The notes under the pieces are model-generated. The model was not told the DNA's origin and made no database searches. It saw only the letters and a program-made list of their open reading frames with translations. Shown piece after piece: positions 7,999 through 15,574 of a stretch of 29,042 nucleotides of DNA (positions are counted from its first letter, which is position 1; every line of letters begins with the position of its first letter). The position numbers and the translations under genes are program-made. Where the stretch lies: NCBI GenBank assembly GCA_045657205.1, contig JAZOSS010000012.1, positions 1 through 29,042 of the forward strand, given 5' to 3'. The stretch comes from RGIG7213 sp045657205. GTDB taxonomy: Bacteria; Bacillota; Clostridia; Oscillospirales; CAG-272.

Positions 7999-8775
7999 AT
8001 GTTTGCAATAGCAGTTGATGATGAAAAATTGATGCTGGGTGCTTTGGTAACTGCGATCAAGGCATCGCCTGATATCTCCGAAGTTTTTCAGTTTTCAAGT
8101 TGCGATGAAGCTCTTGATTTTGTAAAAGAAAACGCAATTGACATTGCTTTTCTTGATATCAATATGCGTGGTATGGGTGGTATTGCTCTTGCAGAAAAAA
8201 TCATTGTTTCTTGTCCTGACTGCAAAATTGTGTTTTGCACCGGTTATGAAGAATATGCTATTCTGGCTTTCAAGCTCCATGCCTCCGGATACCTAATGAA
8301 GCCTGTGTCTGCTAAAGACGTACAGGTGGAGATTGATAATATTAAAGGTATCCGACAAAGTCAAAAGCCGCTTACCGTGAAATGCTTTGGCACTTTTGAG
8401 GTCTATGCAAGAGGTGAAAAACTTACTTTTAAGCGTTCAAAAACCAAGGAATTGTTTGCCTTTCTGGTGGATCGAAACGGTGCGGGTGTTACGGTTGCTG
8501 AGATAGGTGTTGCTCTTTGGGGAAATGATGAAGATCAAAAGAACCAGAATTATATCCACCAATTATTCCGCGACTTGCGCCAATCCCTCGAATCGGCAGG
8601 GGTAGAAGAGATTTTTGAGAGGAATAATTATTTTTATTCCCTGAATCCCGAAAAATTAGACTGTGACTATTACGCACACTTAAAAACCGGAAAACCCGAA
8701 TTCCATGGTGAGTATATGTCCCAATATAGTTGGGCAGAAGAAACCTGCGGATTACTTTGGAAAAAAAGAACTTAA
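7999..8775 (+). CDS. Response regulator, REC plus SARP/OmpR-like winged helix
   Basis: A 258-residue regulator. The receiver domain (1 to about 118) has the acidic pocket Asp7/Asp8, phosphoacceptor Asp53 in FLDINM, Thr81 and Lys101 (MKPVS). The output domain from about 125 (VKCFGTFEVYARGEKLTF, then KRSKTKELFAFLVDRNG and ALWG) is the winged helix found in SARP-type activators. The tail FHGEYMSQYSWAEE resembles the end of a bacterial transcriptional activator domain, but full SARPs are longer, so that domain is cut short. LytS-type kinases usually pair with LytTR regulators, so this pairing is unusual. Its likely target is the direct-repeat promoter 45-100 bases downstream of its own stop. A strong terminator follows it. 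Confidence 0.9.
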   Translation: MFAIAVDDEKLMLGALVTAIKASPDISEVFQFSSCDEALDFVKENAIDIAFLDINMRGMGGIALAEKIIVSCPDCKIVFCTGYEEYAILAFKLHASGYLMKPVSAKDVQVEIDNIKGIRQSQKPLTVKCFGTFEVYARGEKLTFKRSKTKELFAFLVDRNGAGVTVAEIGVALWGNDEDQKNQNYIHQLFRDLRQSLESAGVEEIFERNNYFYSLNPEKLDCDYYAHLKTGKPEFHGEYMSQYSWAEETCGLLWKKRT

Positions 8776-8786
8776 TAACAAACTAA

Positions 8787-8815
8787 GAAAAAGACGTCGA
8801 AACGACGTCTTTTTC
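8787..8815 (+). terminator. Terminator of the kinase/regulator pair
   Basis: A 13-bp perfect stem (8787-8799 with 8803-8815) with an AAA loop; the right arm ends in five T. It separates the two-component genes from the downstream operon. Confidence 0.85.
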
Positions 8816-8819
8816 TGTT

Positions 8820-8879
8820 GGTTTGTAAGAGGTTTGTCATACCTGAAGTAATATAATAAGGAAGATAAAGTGGGTTTGT
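8820..8879 (+). promoter_or_regulatory. Activator-dependent promoter with GGTTTGT direct repeats
   Basis: GGTTTGT occurs at 8820-8826 and 8831-8837, exactly 11 bp apart (7 bases plus a 4-base spacer), and again at 8873-8879. The second and third copies match further, as GGTTTGT-x-ATAC. A consensus -10, TATAAT, lies at 8852-8857. The -35 position for a 17-bp spacer (8829-8834) reads GAGGTT, which is not a usable hexamer but overlaps the second repeat. OmpR/PhoB- and SARP-type winged helices bind tandem 11-bp repeats at this position. The nearest such regulator is encoded at 7999-8775. That it binds here is inference. Confidence 0.6.
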
Positions 8880-8910
8880 TATACATATCTGTTTGAAGGG
8901 GGTAAAAATA

Positions 8911-9912
8911 TTGCATAAAAACATGCCAAATATTTTTAAGCGTTTGCTTTTAGATATGTGTATTGATAAGTATAATATTTTGGAAACCTCCGATGGCTTT
9001 TATATGGTTCATAAGTCCTTGGCAAACATTCTCGCATCGAAAGGTATTTTTGATTTTCCCGATTCGAGCGGAGAAGTGCTTGCTTGCAGTAAGTTTTTTG
9101 ACGATTGGTTTATATATGCCGTTCCAAACGATAACGATTACACATATAGTCTTTTGAAACTCAGAGAGGAAGAACATGATGCGGAGGATGGTTCTTTGGC
9201 GGATGGTGATATTCCCGGTGTGACAATATCCTTTATTTCGTTTGCTATTGAAAGACTATTGGATTGCCTTACGGATCCTTCCGATGAAAACAGAAAAAAT
9301 TTAAATACCGAGATAAACCGTGTAGTGGCGTATAAGGGTCAGTGCCACCATAAAGCACTGAAAAGGTATTTTAAAAATCCTCGCTCTGAGGGAGCTTATC
9401 TTGTTGTTGACAGATATGTAAAGACGATTGCTTCGTTTGCGAGAGAGGGAAAACTTGAGGTTCCCGATTTTTATAAAGAAATTATTCAGCAGAGTATCTC
9501 CTCGTATAAAACCTCTAAAAAGCTTGCAAGACTCCCGCGCTTTGTTGAAGCATTGAACAAAGCTACGGGGCGTGTTGTTTGTGATAATGAATATATATAT
9601 ATCGAAGACCGCGAGAAACTAACCGAACGAGAGGTTTTGGCAATTCTCGCAACCCACACGGGAAACACATCTTTCTATTCCTTTGCGGCAGAGGTGGAAT
9701 ACCATGCAAGATTCCTGACGCCTTTGATGAAGATAAAAATTCCGTTTCTCGGCAGATCTATTTACGACTCTGCAATCCGAGCTGATATGACCGTCGGCGA
9801 TACCGAATTCGAAGGACCGGCACCTTTTTATAAAGAGACTTCTAAAATTGTAAAACGGCAATATGAATTACATCGTAAATTGAGGTTTGATATTCCATCA
9901 AGCAAGAAATAA
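8911..9912 (+). CDS. Uncharacterised protein, first gene of the downstream operon
   Basis: A 333-residue soluble protein with no signal peptide or membrane helix; I do not recognise its family. The N-terminal part (about 1-95) looks like a small mixed domain rich in aromatic residues. An acidic loop follows (EEEHDAEDGSLADGD), then a mostly helical, Lys/Arg-rich C-terminal half with YKGQCHHKALKRYF around 150. The start is taken as TTG at 8911, with AGGGGG nine bases upstream. An earlier in-frame TTG at 8893 would put that ribosome-binding site inside the gene, and the next ATG (8923) is too far from it. It is followed after 28 bases by the Pr6Pr-like gene. Its place directly behind the repeat promoter suggests it belongs to the regulated module. 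Confidence 0.75.
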   Translation: MHKNMPNIFKRLLLDMCIDKYNILETSDGFYMVHKSLANILASKGIFDFPDSSGEVLACSKFFDDWFIYAVPNDNDYTYSLLKLREEEHDAEDGSLADGDIPGVTISFISFAIERLLDCLTDPSDENRKNLNTEINRVVAYKGQCHHKALKRYFKNPRSEGAYLVVDRYVKTIASFAREGKLEVPDFYKEIIQQSISSYKTSKKLARLPRFVEALNKATGRVVCDNEYIYIEDREKLTEREVLAILATHTGNTSFYSFAAEVEYHARFLTPLMKIKIPFLGRSIYDSAIRADMTVGDTEFEGPAPFYKETSKIVKRQYELHRKLRFDIPSSKK

Positions 9913-9940
9913 ATATAAATTTTTAAAAGGGGAGAAAAGT

Positions 9941-10654
9941 GTGATTAAAAACAGAACAGCACAATTAATTTACCAAACCATTTACCTTACTCTTGGATTC
10001 GTAGGTCTTATTGCAAGTCTTGGAATCTTCGACAACATTAGCACAATCCGTTGGGATTTCTATGTCCACTTCACTAACATCAGCAATTTCCTTTGCATAG
10101 GTGTTATGCTTTCCGGTTTGATTCAAACAGCCAAGAAAGAAGAAGACAGCTTTGTTTCTGCCGCTCCGGTTCTCAAGTTTATTGGAATGCTTGGCATTTT
10201 GCTTACTTTCTTTGTGTTTAACATTATGCTTGCCGGTGCGGAAGGCCGTGATCCTCAAGCCAACTGGCGTATTGGTAGCATTTGCTTCCATGTTGTGCTG
10301 CCTATCATGTATATAGCAGATTGGTTTTTGTTCTATGAGCGCAAAAAGGCTAAGTGGTATTATCCCATTGCATCTATTGCATTCCCGCTTGCTTATGTAA
10401 TTTTTCTTCTTATCCAGGCAATCATCTTGAAGTTTGATTCTTCTATTTTGATTCCTACCACAACAACACCTCTAATTTATCCTTACTTCTTTGTAAATCT
10501 TGATACACAGGGTGTCAGCGGCGTGCTTATGTGGATTGGCATTCTCTCTGTGGCGTTTATCGCCGAGGGCTTCTTGTTCTTTGGTCTTGATAGACTTGGA
10601 AAGAAAAAAATTGACAAATTAGAAACGGAGCAAAGAAAAGAAAGAATTAATTAA
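9941..10654 (+). CDS. Pr6Pr-like integral membrane protein
   Basis: A 237-residue membrane protein with about six hydrophobic helices. YVHFTNISNFLC (about 36-47) and FHVVLPIMYIADWFLFYE (about 117-134) are the patterns seen in Pr6Pr/FAR-17a/AIG1-like membrane proteins, whose bacterial members lack a known role. The start is GTG at 9941 with AGGGGAG six bases upstream. An open frame beginning at 9887 would overlap the previous gene and include the ribosome-binding site, so it is rejected. The C-terminus is charged (KKKIDKLETEQRKERIN) and probably cytoplasmic. Confidence 0.8.
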   Translation: MIKNRTAQLIYQTIYLTLGFVGLIASLGIFDNISTIRWDFYVHFTNISNFLCIGVMLSGLIQTAKKEEDSFVSAAPVLKFIGMLGILLTFFVFNIMLAGAEGRDPQANWRIGSICFHVVLPIMYIADWFLFYERKKAKWYYPIASIAFPLAYVIFLLIQAIILKFDSSILIPTTTTPLIYPYFFVNLDTQGVSGVLMWIGILSVAFIAEGFLFFGLDRLGKKKIDKLETEQRKERIN

Positions 10655-10658
10655 AAAG

Positions 10659-10852
10659 TTTAAGGTAGTAATTGAAGATTTATTGGATAACTACGAAGAA
10701 TACATAAGTAAAGAAAAGTGCAAATTAAAGAAATATTCCGGAAAGTTGCGGAGTTAAATACAATTTTAGATAAATGCGATGCTGACGTGAAGCTTGATCG
10801 TGAAGACTATTCGGAAACTTATGGTCAATATTTTGGTATGATGCTTTATTGA
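10659..10852 (+). pseudogene. Probable frameshifted small gene remnant
   Basis: Two overlapping frames look protein-like and join into one. From 10659 the frame reads FKVVIEDLLDNYEEYISKEK and ends at TAA 10755. From about 10718 the next frame reads QIKEIFRKVAELNTILDKC, later EDYSETYGQYF, ending TGA at 10850-10852. Together they form an acidic helical polypeptide of about 64 residues with one shift near 10715. No good ribosome-binding site is visible for either frame. I do not recognise the family. It fills the only sizeable gap in the operon. Confidence 0.4.
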
Positions 10853-10886
10853 AAACAGATAAATTATACAGAAAGGAGCATTGATA

Positions 10887-11852
10887 ATGCCTAAAAAGCA
10901 AAAAAAGTTTGCTGATGACGGCTGGGCCATTTGGGTAGATGGTGATGACACCAGCACTATCTATATTAATAACTGGCTGAACCCAAAAGGTAAAAGCTAT
11001 GTAGACCTTGCGATTCGTATACGTGGCGTAAGATCAAGTAAGATATTACATGTGTACGTTCCTTTTACTATATCTAATGATGAAATTGAAGATGTATCTT
11101 TGCTTTTTAATGATACAAAAATTTTACAAGCAACCTTTAGCGCAGCTTGTATTGTAGACTACAAGAAAAATGAGCATACTTCGGAAATTGCGTATAACGG
11201 AAAGACAGTAGATATTGTACATATCAGTGCTTTGAAATATAGCATAAAGCCGTTATCGGACGGCACGCTGATAGAGGTTGATTTAGAAAAAATAAATTCC
11301 TCGCTTGATAATGATGAGGCTTATTTTATTTGGCGTATGCCGCATAAATCTTTGGATGAGATTTTCAAATCTCGTGTTGATGTTGGAAATGCGATCAGCA
11401 GACTTAGAGATTTAATTACCACTCCTGTGGTTTCAGAAAAATATGGGTACTCTATTCGTATTAACGAAGCAAGACTACTACCTGAAGAGATTACAAGAAT
11501 CGGTATATTCCACCGTCAAAAATTAAAGAAGGCGGTTATCACTCTTTCTATTGACGAAAACTATGAACTGAACGATGGAGGTTGCTATCGTATCCGCCGT
11601 TTAGAAGAAAATTTATATAAAGGTTACCTTCCGAATGATTATAAATTTGAGGATGTTATTACCTATCAATGGAATCAAAATAGGGAGTATAACCAGCAAG
11701 GACAATTCAACTTCTATTATAATCTCTCGAAGAATTCGGTAAGTAAAAGCAGTATGTTTTTGTATATGTTATTGCTTACAGTAGTTGGTGTTATGGGTAA
11801 TCTTGTTGCAAGTTTTGTATATGACTTGATTAAATTGCTTTTATGGGAGTGA
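10887..11852 (+). CDS. Uncharacterised tail-anchored protein
   Basis: A 321-residue protein of unknown family. The first 285 residues are soluble and beta-rich (IRIRGVRSSKILHVYVPFTI; DDGTLIEVDLEKI-like strands). A polar linker (NQNREYNQQGQFNFYYNLSKN) leads to a single C-terminal hydrophobic segment (about 292-319), so the bulk is predicted cytoplasmic and anchored by its tail. Start: ATG at 10887, eight bases after AAAGGAG. The upstream TTG at 10881 is less likely. Its stop is 6 bases before the start of the phosphatase/kinase fusion, so the two are probably co-translated and may act at the membrane together. Confidence 0.78.
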   Translation: MPKKQKKFADDGWAIWVDGDDTSTIYINNWLNPKGKSYVDLAIRIRGVRSSKILHVYVPFTISNDEIEDVSLLFNDTKILQATFSAACIVDYKKNEHTSEIAYNGKTVDIVHISALKYSIKPLSDGTLIEVDLEKINSSLDNDEAYFIWRMPHKSLDEIFKSRVDVGNAISRLRDLITTPVVSEKYGYSIRINEARLLPEEITRIGIFHRQKLKKAVITLSIDENYELNDGGCYRIRRLEENLYKGYLPNDYKFEDVITYQWNQNREYNQQGQFNFYYNLSKNSVSKSSMFLYMLLLTVVGVMGNLVASFVYDLIKLLLWE

Positions 11853-11858
11853 AAGTGA

Positions 11859-14693
11859 ATGAAATTAATCCTTCCGGTGTTGATTAACTGTATTTTCGTG
11901 CTTTTCAGTTACATAGTTGACAAATACACTTCTGTGAAAAAATTGTCGTATGCGGCAAAGCAAATTATGATTGGCATTATTTTCGGGGGTGTGTCCGCCT
12001 TTGCGTCAAGTTACGGAGTTGAATGGCTTGGAACAATGGTCAACGTTCGCGATGCGGCACCGCTTTCGGCAGGTCTTATTTTTGGTGCACCTGCCGGCAT
12101 TATTTCCGGACTTATTGGAGGGCTGTATCGCTGGTTTTCTGTATATTGGGGCGGCGGTATGTATACGCGCCTCGCTTGTAGTCTTGCAACGATTCTTGCC
12201 GGTTTTATGGCGGCAGGACTTCGAAAGCTGATGTTTGACAACAAAAAGCCTACCTGGAGTTACGGCATCTGTATTGCTGTGGTGTGCGAAGTTATACATA
12301 TGATCCTGATATTCTTGACCAATATGAATAATTCCTCTAAAGCCTTTGAATTTGTCAAGGGTGCTACTTCTCCGATGATGCTTGGTAATTCTGTGGCTGT
12401 TGGGTTATCTATCCTGTTAGTTTCTCTTTTTAGTCGCGAGAGCTTTTTTAGAAAGAAAACTTCAGAAGGCATTGCCCATACTTTTCAACGAAGACTTCTA
12501 AGCTGCATTGTCATTGCCTATCTCATCACCAGTACTTTTACACTTATCCTCCAAAACGGAATGGCTAAAATCGAAACACAAGAAGTGTTTACCGTTGCAA
12601 TAAACGACGTTGAGACGGCTGTAAGAGAAAAATCCAATCACCAGCTGCTGAAAATTGCAGAGCAAGTCAGACAGGAATATGAAAAAGATCCGACAGTTGA
12701 TCTGTCTGCTATTACCGATAAATTCGGAATTAAGGAAATAAACATAGTTGCTTCGAGTGGAATTATCACAAATTCTACAGAAGAGGACAGCGTCAACTAC
12801 GATATGAATTGTAAAGCGCAATCCAAAGAATTTGTAGATAAAATGAAAGTTCAGGATTCGTTTGTACAAGAGTATTCGCCCAGAGGCAAGGATGAATCCG
12901 TGTGGAGAAAATATGCAGCGGTGAATCTTACCGACGGCGGTTTCATTCAGATGGGATACGATGCCGAGCAGTTCCATACGATGCTCAATGAGTTTGTAAT
13001 TGATGTAACCAAGAATCGTCATGTAGGTACCGGCGGTTTTGTAGCAGTGCTGGACGAACAGCTCTGTATGGTTATTGATAATGACTATTCGGGAAAGCAT
13101 ATCTCTGCCATAGGTATTGATCCTCCGGATGAAATGATGCGGGGAAAAACTGCTACCGCGCTATATAATGCCGAAGTTGTAGATGGAATAAGTGATTTGA
13201 GCGCAGAGTATATGTATGTGTTCAAGTTCGTTGAGGGCTACTGCTTGATCGCGGCTATGCCGGTAGATGAAGCAATGTTTATGCGCGATGCTTCTATGCT
13301 GACAAGCGTTTTTATGCAGGTAATCATTTTTGCGACTTTGTTCGTATTTATTTACCTACTTATTAAGCGCGTTATCATTAACAATCTGAAAAAAATCAAT
13401 GATACCCTTGCACAGATTACAGATGGTGATCTGAGTGTAACGGTCGATGTGCGTTCCAATGTGGAATTTGCTTCGCTGTCAGACGATATCAACTCTACAG
13501 TTGCTACATTAAAGCGCTATATTGCCGAAGCCGCTGCCCGTATCGATAAAGAGCTTGAATATGCAAAACAAATTCAGCTTTCTGCACTGCCGACCAATTT
13601 CCCTACGGGAGAGGATTACGGTATCTATGCACAGATGATTGCGGCTAAAGAAGTTGGTGGCGATTTTTATGATTTCTATAAATTGAACGATACGACCGTG
13701 GCTTTTCTCGCTGCCGATGTTTCCGGTAAAGGAATTCCGGCGGCAATGTTTATGATGACTGCCAAGACCATTATCAAAGACCTTGCAGAAAGCGGCATGG
13801 CAGTAAACGATATTTTCACAAAAGCAAATGAAAAGCTTTGTGAAAACAATGAGTCGGGTATGTTTGTTACTGCGTGGATGGGTATTGTGGACTTGACTAC
13901 GGGCAACGTACAATTTGCCAATGCAGGCCACAATCCTCCCCTCTTAAAACGTGCGGACGGCCCGTTTGAATACTTGAAAACCCGTGCAGGATTCGTTCTT
14001 GCAGGTATGGAGGGCGTTCGTTACCGGATTGGTGAAATCACATTGAATCCCGGTGACAGACTATTCCTTTATACTGACGGTGTGCCGGAGGCTACAAACG
14101 TAGACAATAAGCTCTATGGTGAGGATAGATTACGGGCCTTTATGAATCAAAATATTTCTACGGAATCGACGGAACTTTTGCCGGCACTAAAAGCCGATAT
14201 TGATGAATTCGTGGGCGAAGCACCACAGTTTGATGATATTACCATGCTAATGTTTGATTATAAACCGAAAAAAGGAGGTGAGCGTATGACGAATAAAACA
14301 TTCCCGGCCCAAACCGAATCATTGTCTGATGTGCTCGGTTTTGTAAAGGAAAATCTTGAAAGCTTCGGATGTCCTGCGAAAATACAAACGTCAATTTGTG
14401 TCGCCATTGAAGAAGTGTTCGTCAATGTTGCTCACTATGCTTATCCGGAAAGTAGCGGTGATGTGACGCTTTACATTGATTTTGAGGATGTAAGCCGCAC
14501 CATTACATTTCGTATGACGGATAAAGGTGTTCCTTTTGATCCGCTGAAGAAACCGGATCCGGATATCACACTTTCAGTGGAAGAACGCGAAATCGGCGGT
14601 CTTGGCATCTTTATTGCCAAGAAAACGATGGACTCGCTTAGTTATGCTTATGAAAACGGCGCAAATGTACTAACTATGATTAAAAAAATATAA
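11859..14693 (+). CDS. 5TM-LYT / HAMP / SpoIIE phosphatase / RsbW-like kinase fusion
   Basis: A 944-residue membrane protein that appears to hold both enzymes of a partner switch. Residues 1 to about 195 form a 5TMR-LYT-like region (RDAAPLSAGLIFGAPAGII). A membrane helix near 215-235 leads to an extracytoplasmic Cache-like sensor (about 236-478), then a membrane helix (about 480-502), a HAMP segment (503-557) and a coiled coil. The SpoIIE/PP2C phosphatase (about 575-805) has EVGGDFYD (Asp602), DVSGKG (Asp620), ANAGHNPP, LYTDG and QFDDIT (Asp792/Asp793), so its metal ligands look intact. From about 812 comes an RsbW/SpoIIAB-like HATPase: EEVFVNVAHYAY (Asn856), TDKGVPFDP (Asp888) and IGGLGIFI. 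Phosphatase and kinase activities toward STAS proteins oppose each other; here they share one chain. Start: ATG 11859 with GGGAG upstream. A strong internal start exists at 14286. Confidence 0.93.
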   Translation: MKLILPVLINCIFVLFSYIVDKYTSVKKLSYAAKQIMIGIIFGGVSAFASSYGVEWLGTMVNVRDAAPLSAGLIFGAPAGIISGLIGGLYRWFSVYWGGGMYTRLACSLATILAGFMAAGLRKLMFDNKKPTWSYGICIAVVCEVIHMILIFLTNMNNSSKAFEFVKGATSPMMLGNSVAVGLSILLVSLFSRESFFRKKTSEGIAHTFQRRLLSCIVIAYLITSTFTLILQNGMAKIETQEVFTVAINDVETAVREKSNHQLLKIAEQVRQEYEKDPTVDLSAITDKFGIKEINIVASSGIITNSTEEDSVNYDMNCKAQSKEFVDKMKVQDSFVQEYSPRGKDESVWRKYAAVNLTDGGFIQMGYDAEQFHTMLNEFVIDVTKNRHVGTGGFVAVLDEQLCMVIDNDYSGKHISAIGIDPPDEMMRGKTATALYNAEVVDGISDLSAEYMYVFKFVEGYCLIAAMPVDEAMFMRDASMLTSVFMQVIIFATLFVFIYLLIKRVIINNLKKINDTLAQITDGDLSVTVDVRSNVEFASLSDDINSTVATLKRYIAEAAARIDKELEYAKQIQLSALPTNFPTGEDYGIYAQMIAAKEVGGDFYDFYKLNDTTVAFLAADVSGKGIPAAMFMMTAKTIIKDLAESGMAVNDIFTKANEKLCENNESGMFVTAWMGIVDLTTGNVQFANAGHNPPLLKRADGPFEYLKTRAGFVLAGMEGVRYRIGEITLNPGDRLFLYTDGVPEATNVDNKLYGEDRLRAFMNQNISTESTELLPALKADIDEFVGEAPQFDDITMLMFDYKPKKGGERMTNKTFPAQTESLSDVLGFVKENLESFGCPAKIQTSICVAIEEVFVNVAHYAYPESSGDVTLYIDFEDVSRTITFRMTDKGVPFDPLKKPDPDITLSVEEREIGGLGIFIAKKTMDSLSYAYENGANVLTMIKKI
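14271..14288 (+). promoter_or_regulatory. Consensus internal ribosome-binding site and ATG at the phosphatase/kinase junction
   Basis: AAAGGAGGTGA (14271-14281) is followed by an in-frame ATG at 14286-14288, seven bases after GGAGG. It sits exactly between the phosphatase and the HATPase domain and is as good as any ribosome-binding site in the window. Initiation here would give a 135-residue protein, the normal size of a stand-alone RsbW-type kinase. Confidence 0.7.
14286..14693 (+). CDS. Possible separately translated RsbW/SpoIIAB-like kinase (in-frame internal start)
   Basis: The last 135 residues of the fusion, beginning MTNKTFPAQTESLSDVLGFV. The product would be a complete HATPase_c_2 anti-sigma-type kinase with N-box, DxGxPFDP and the glycine-rich lid. 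Strength of the internal site and domain completeness are the evidence; use in vivo is inference. The site may also be a fossil from a time when phosphatase and kinase were separate overlapping genes, before the phosphatase stop codon was lost. Confidence 0.5.
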   Translation: MTNKTFPAQTESLSDVLGFVKENLESFGCPAKIQTSICVAIEEVFVNVAHYAYPESSGDVTLYIDFEDVSRTITFRMTDKGVPFDPLKKPDPDITLSVEEREIGGLGIFIAKKTMDSLSYAYENGANVLTMIKKI

Positions 14694-14707
14694 AGGAGAT
14701 TTGCTTT

Positions 14708-15004
14708 ATGACTATTGAAATCAAGAAAAACAATCAGGAAACCCTTATCGAAATTGTAGGAAGACTCGACACCATTACTGCCCCTGCATTGGATAAAACC
14801 ATTAACGAGGATATTGGCGATACCAAAAACCTTGTTTTTGATGTAAAAGGCATGGAGTACATTTCCAGTGCGGGACTTCGTGTGCTTCTTGCTGCACAGA
14901 AGAAAATGCAAAAGATCGGTTCTATGAGAGTAACGGGTGTTTGCGAAGAGGTTATGGAAGTATTTGAAATGACCGGCTTTGCCGATATTTTGGTGATTGA
15001 ATAA
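14708..15004 (+). CDS. STAS-domain anti-anti-sigma-type protein (RsbV/SpoIIAA-like)
   Basis: A 98-residue single STAS domain. IEIVGRLDTITAPAL is the usual first strand/helix, and EYISSAGLRVLLAAQKK carries the phosphoacceptor serine (Ser53 or Ser54) followed by the conserved AGLR. MTGFADIL closes the domain. In known partner switches the dephosphorylated form binds the RsbW kinase and frees its target; the kinase phosphorylates it and the SpoIIE phosphatase reverses this. Both enzymes are encoded just upstream. Start: ATG 14708 with AAAGGAG nine bases before. The stop TAA shares its last A with the ATG of the next gene. Confidence 0.93.
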   Translation: MTIEIKKNNQETLIEIVGRLDTITAPALDKTINEDIGDTKNLVFDVKGMEYISSAGLRVLLAAQKKMQKIGSMRVTGVCEEVMEVFEMTGFADILVIE

Positions 15005-15570
15005 TGGAACTGGTAAGCGAGGCAATCGCATTTGCAGTGAAAGCTCATGACGGAATGCGACGCAAAAAAAGTGATGCTCCATACATCCTACACCCAATGG
15101 AAGCGGCAGTTATTGTTGGCACAATGACGGATGATCAAAATCTGATTGCCGCAGCTGCTCTTCATGACGTTGTGGAAGATGCCGACATTATCATTGAAGA
15201 AATTGAAAATAGATTCGGTAAGCGTGTGCGAGAGCTTGTGGAGTCTGAAACCGAGGATAAGCGAGCTGACTTGCCGCCTGCATCGACCTGGCGTATCCGC
15301 AAGGAAGAATCTCTGAAAGTGCTGGAAAAAACAGATGACATCGGCGTGCTGATGGTTTGGCTTGGAGATAAGCTTGCCAATATGCGCGCCATCTACCGTG
15401 ATTTCAAGGTTGAAGGAGTGCAGATGTGGCAGCGATTTAATCAAAAGGATGCAAGTAAGCAGGCTTGGTATTACCGTTCAATTGTTGAATTGACCAAGCG
15501 TTTGTCCAACACTTCGGCATGGCTTGAATACAAAACGCTTACAGAACTCGTGTTTGGAAAAGGAGAATAA
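15004..15570 (+). CDS. HD-domain protein, small alarmone hydrolase-like (SpoT/MESH1-type)
   Basis: A 188-residue single-domain HD protein. SpoT/MESH1-type hydrolase motifs are visible: AHDGMRRK (14-21), YILHP (His30), ALHDVVED (His54, Asp55, Glu58, Asp59) and GDKLANMR (Asp122). These correspond to the manganese site and catalytic Glu-Asp pair of (p)ppGpp 3'-pyrophosphohydrolases. There is no synthetase, TGS or ACT domain. Degrading (p)ppGpp is the leading guess from the motifs; another nucleotide substrate is possible. The start ATG overlaps the STAS stop by one base (TAATG) with only a weak ribosome-binding site, implying coupling to STAS translation. The stop is 4 bases before the next start. 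Confidence 0.85.
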   Translation: MELVSEAIAFAVKAHDGMRRKKSDAPYILHPMEAAVIVGTMTDDQNLIAAAALHDVVEDADIIIEEIENRFGKRVRELVESETEDKRADLPPASTWRIRKEESLKVLEKTDDIGVLMVWLGDKLANMRAIYRDFKVEGVQMWQRFNQKDASKQAWYYRSIVELTKRLSNTSAWLEYKTLTELVFGKGE

Positions 15571-15574
15571 GCAG

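Noticed and set aside
8893..8910. Earlier TTG start for the first downstream-operon gene
   Set aside because: It would place the AGGGGG ribosome-binding site inside the coding region.
12498..13100. 200-codon minus-strand open frame
   Set aside because: It lies wholly inside the conserved sensor part of the phosphatase/kinase fusion and shows no start signals.
14271..14288. Sequencing error hiding a separate phosphatase stop codon
   Set aside because: The frame is continuous through the junction with plausible linker residues and no homopolymer beyond six A. It remains possible, but it is not needed to explain the sequence.
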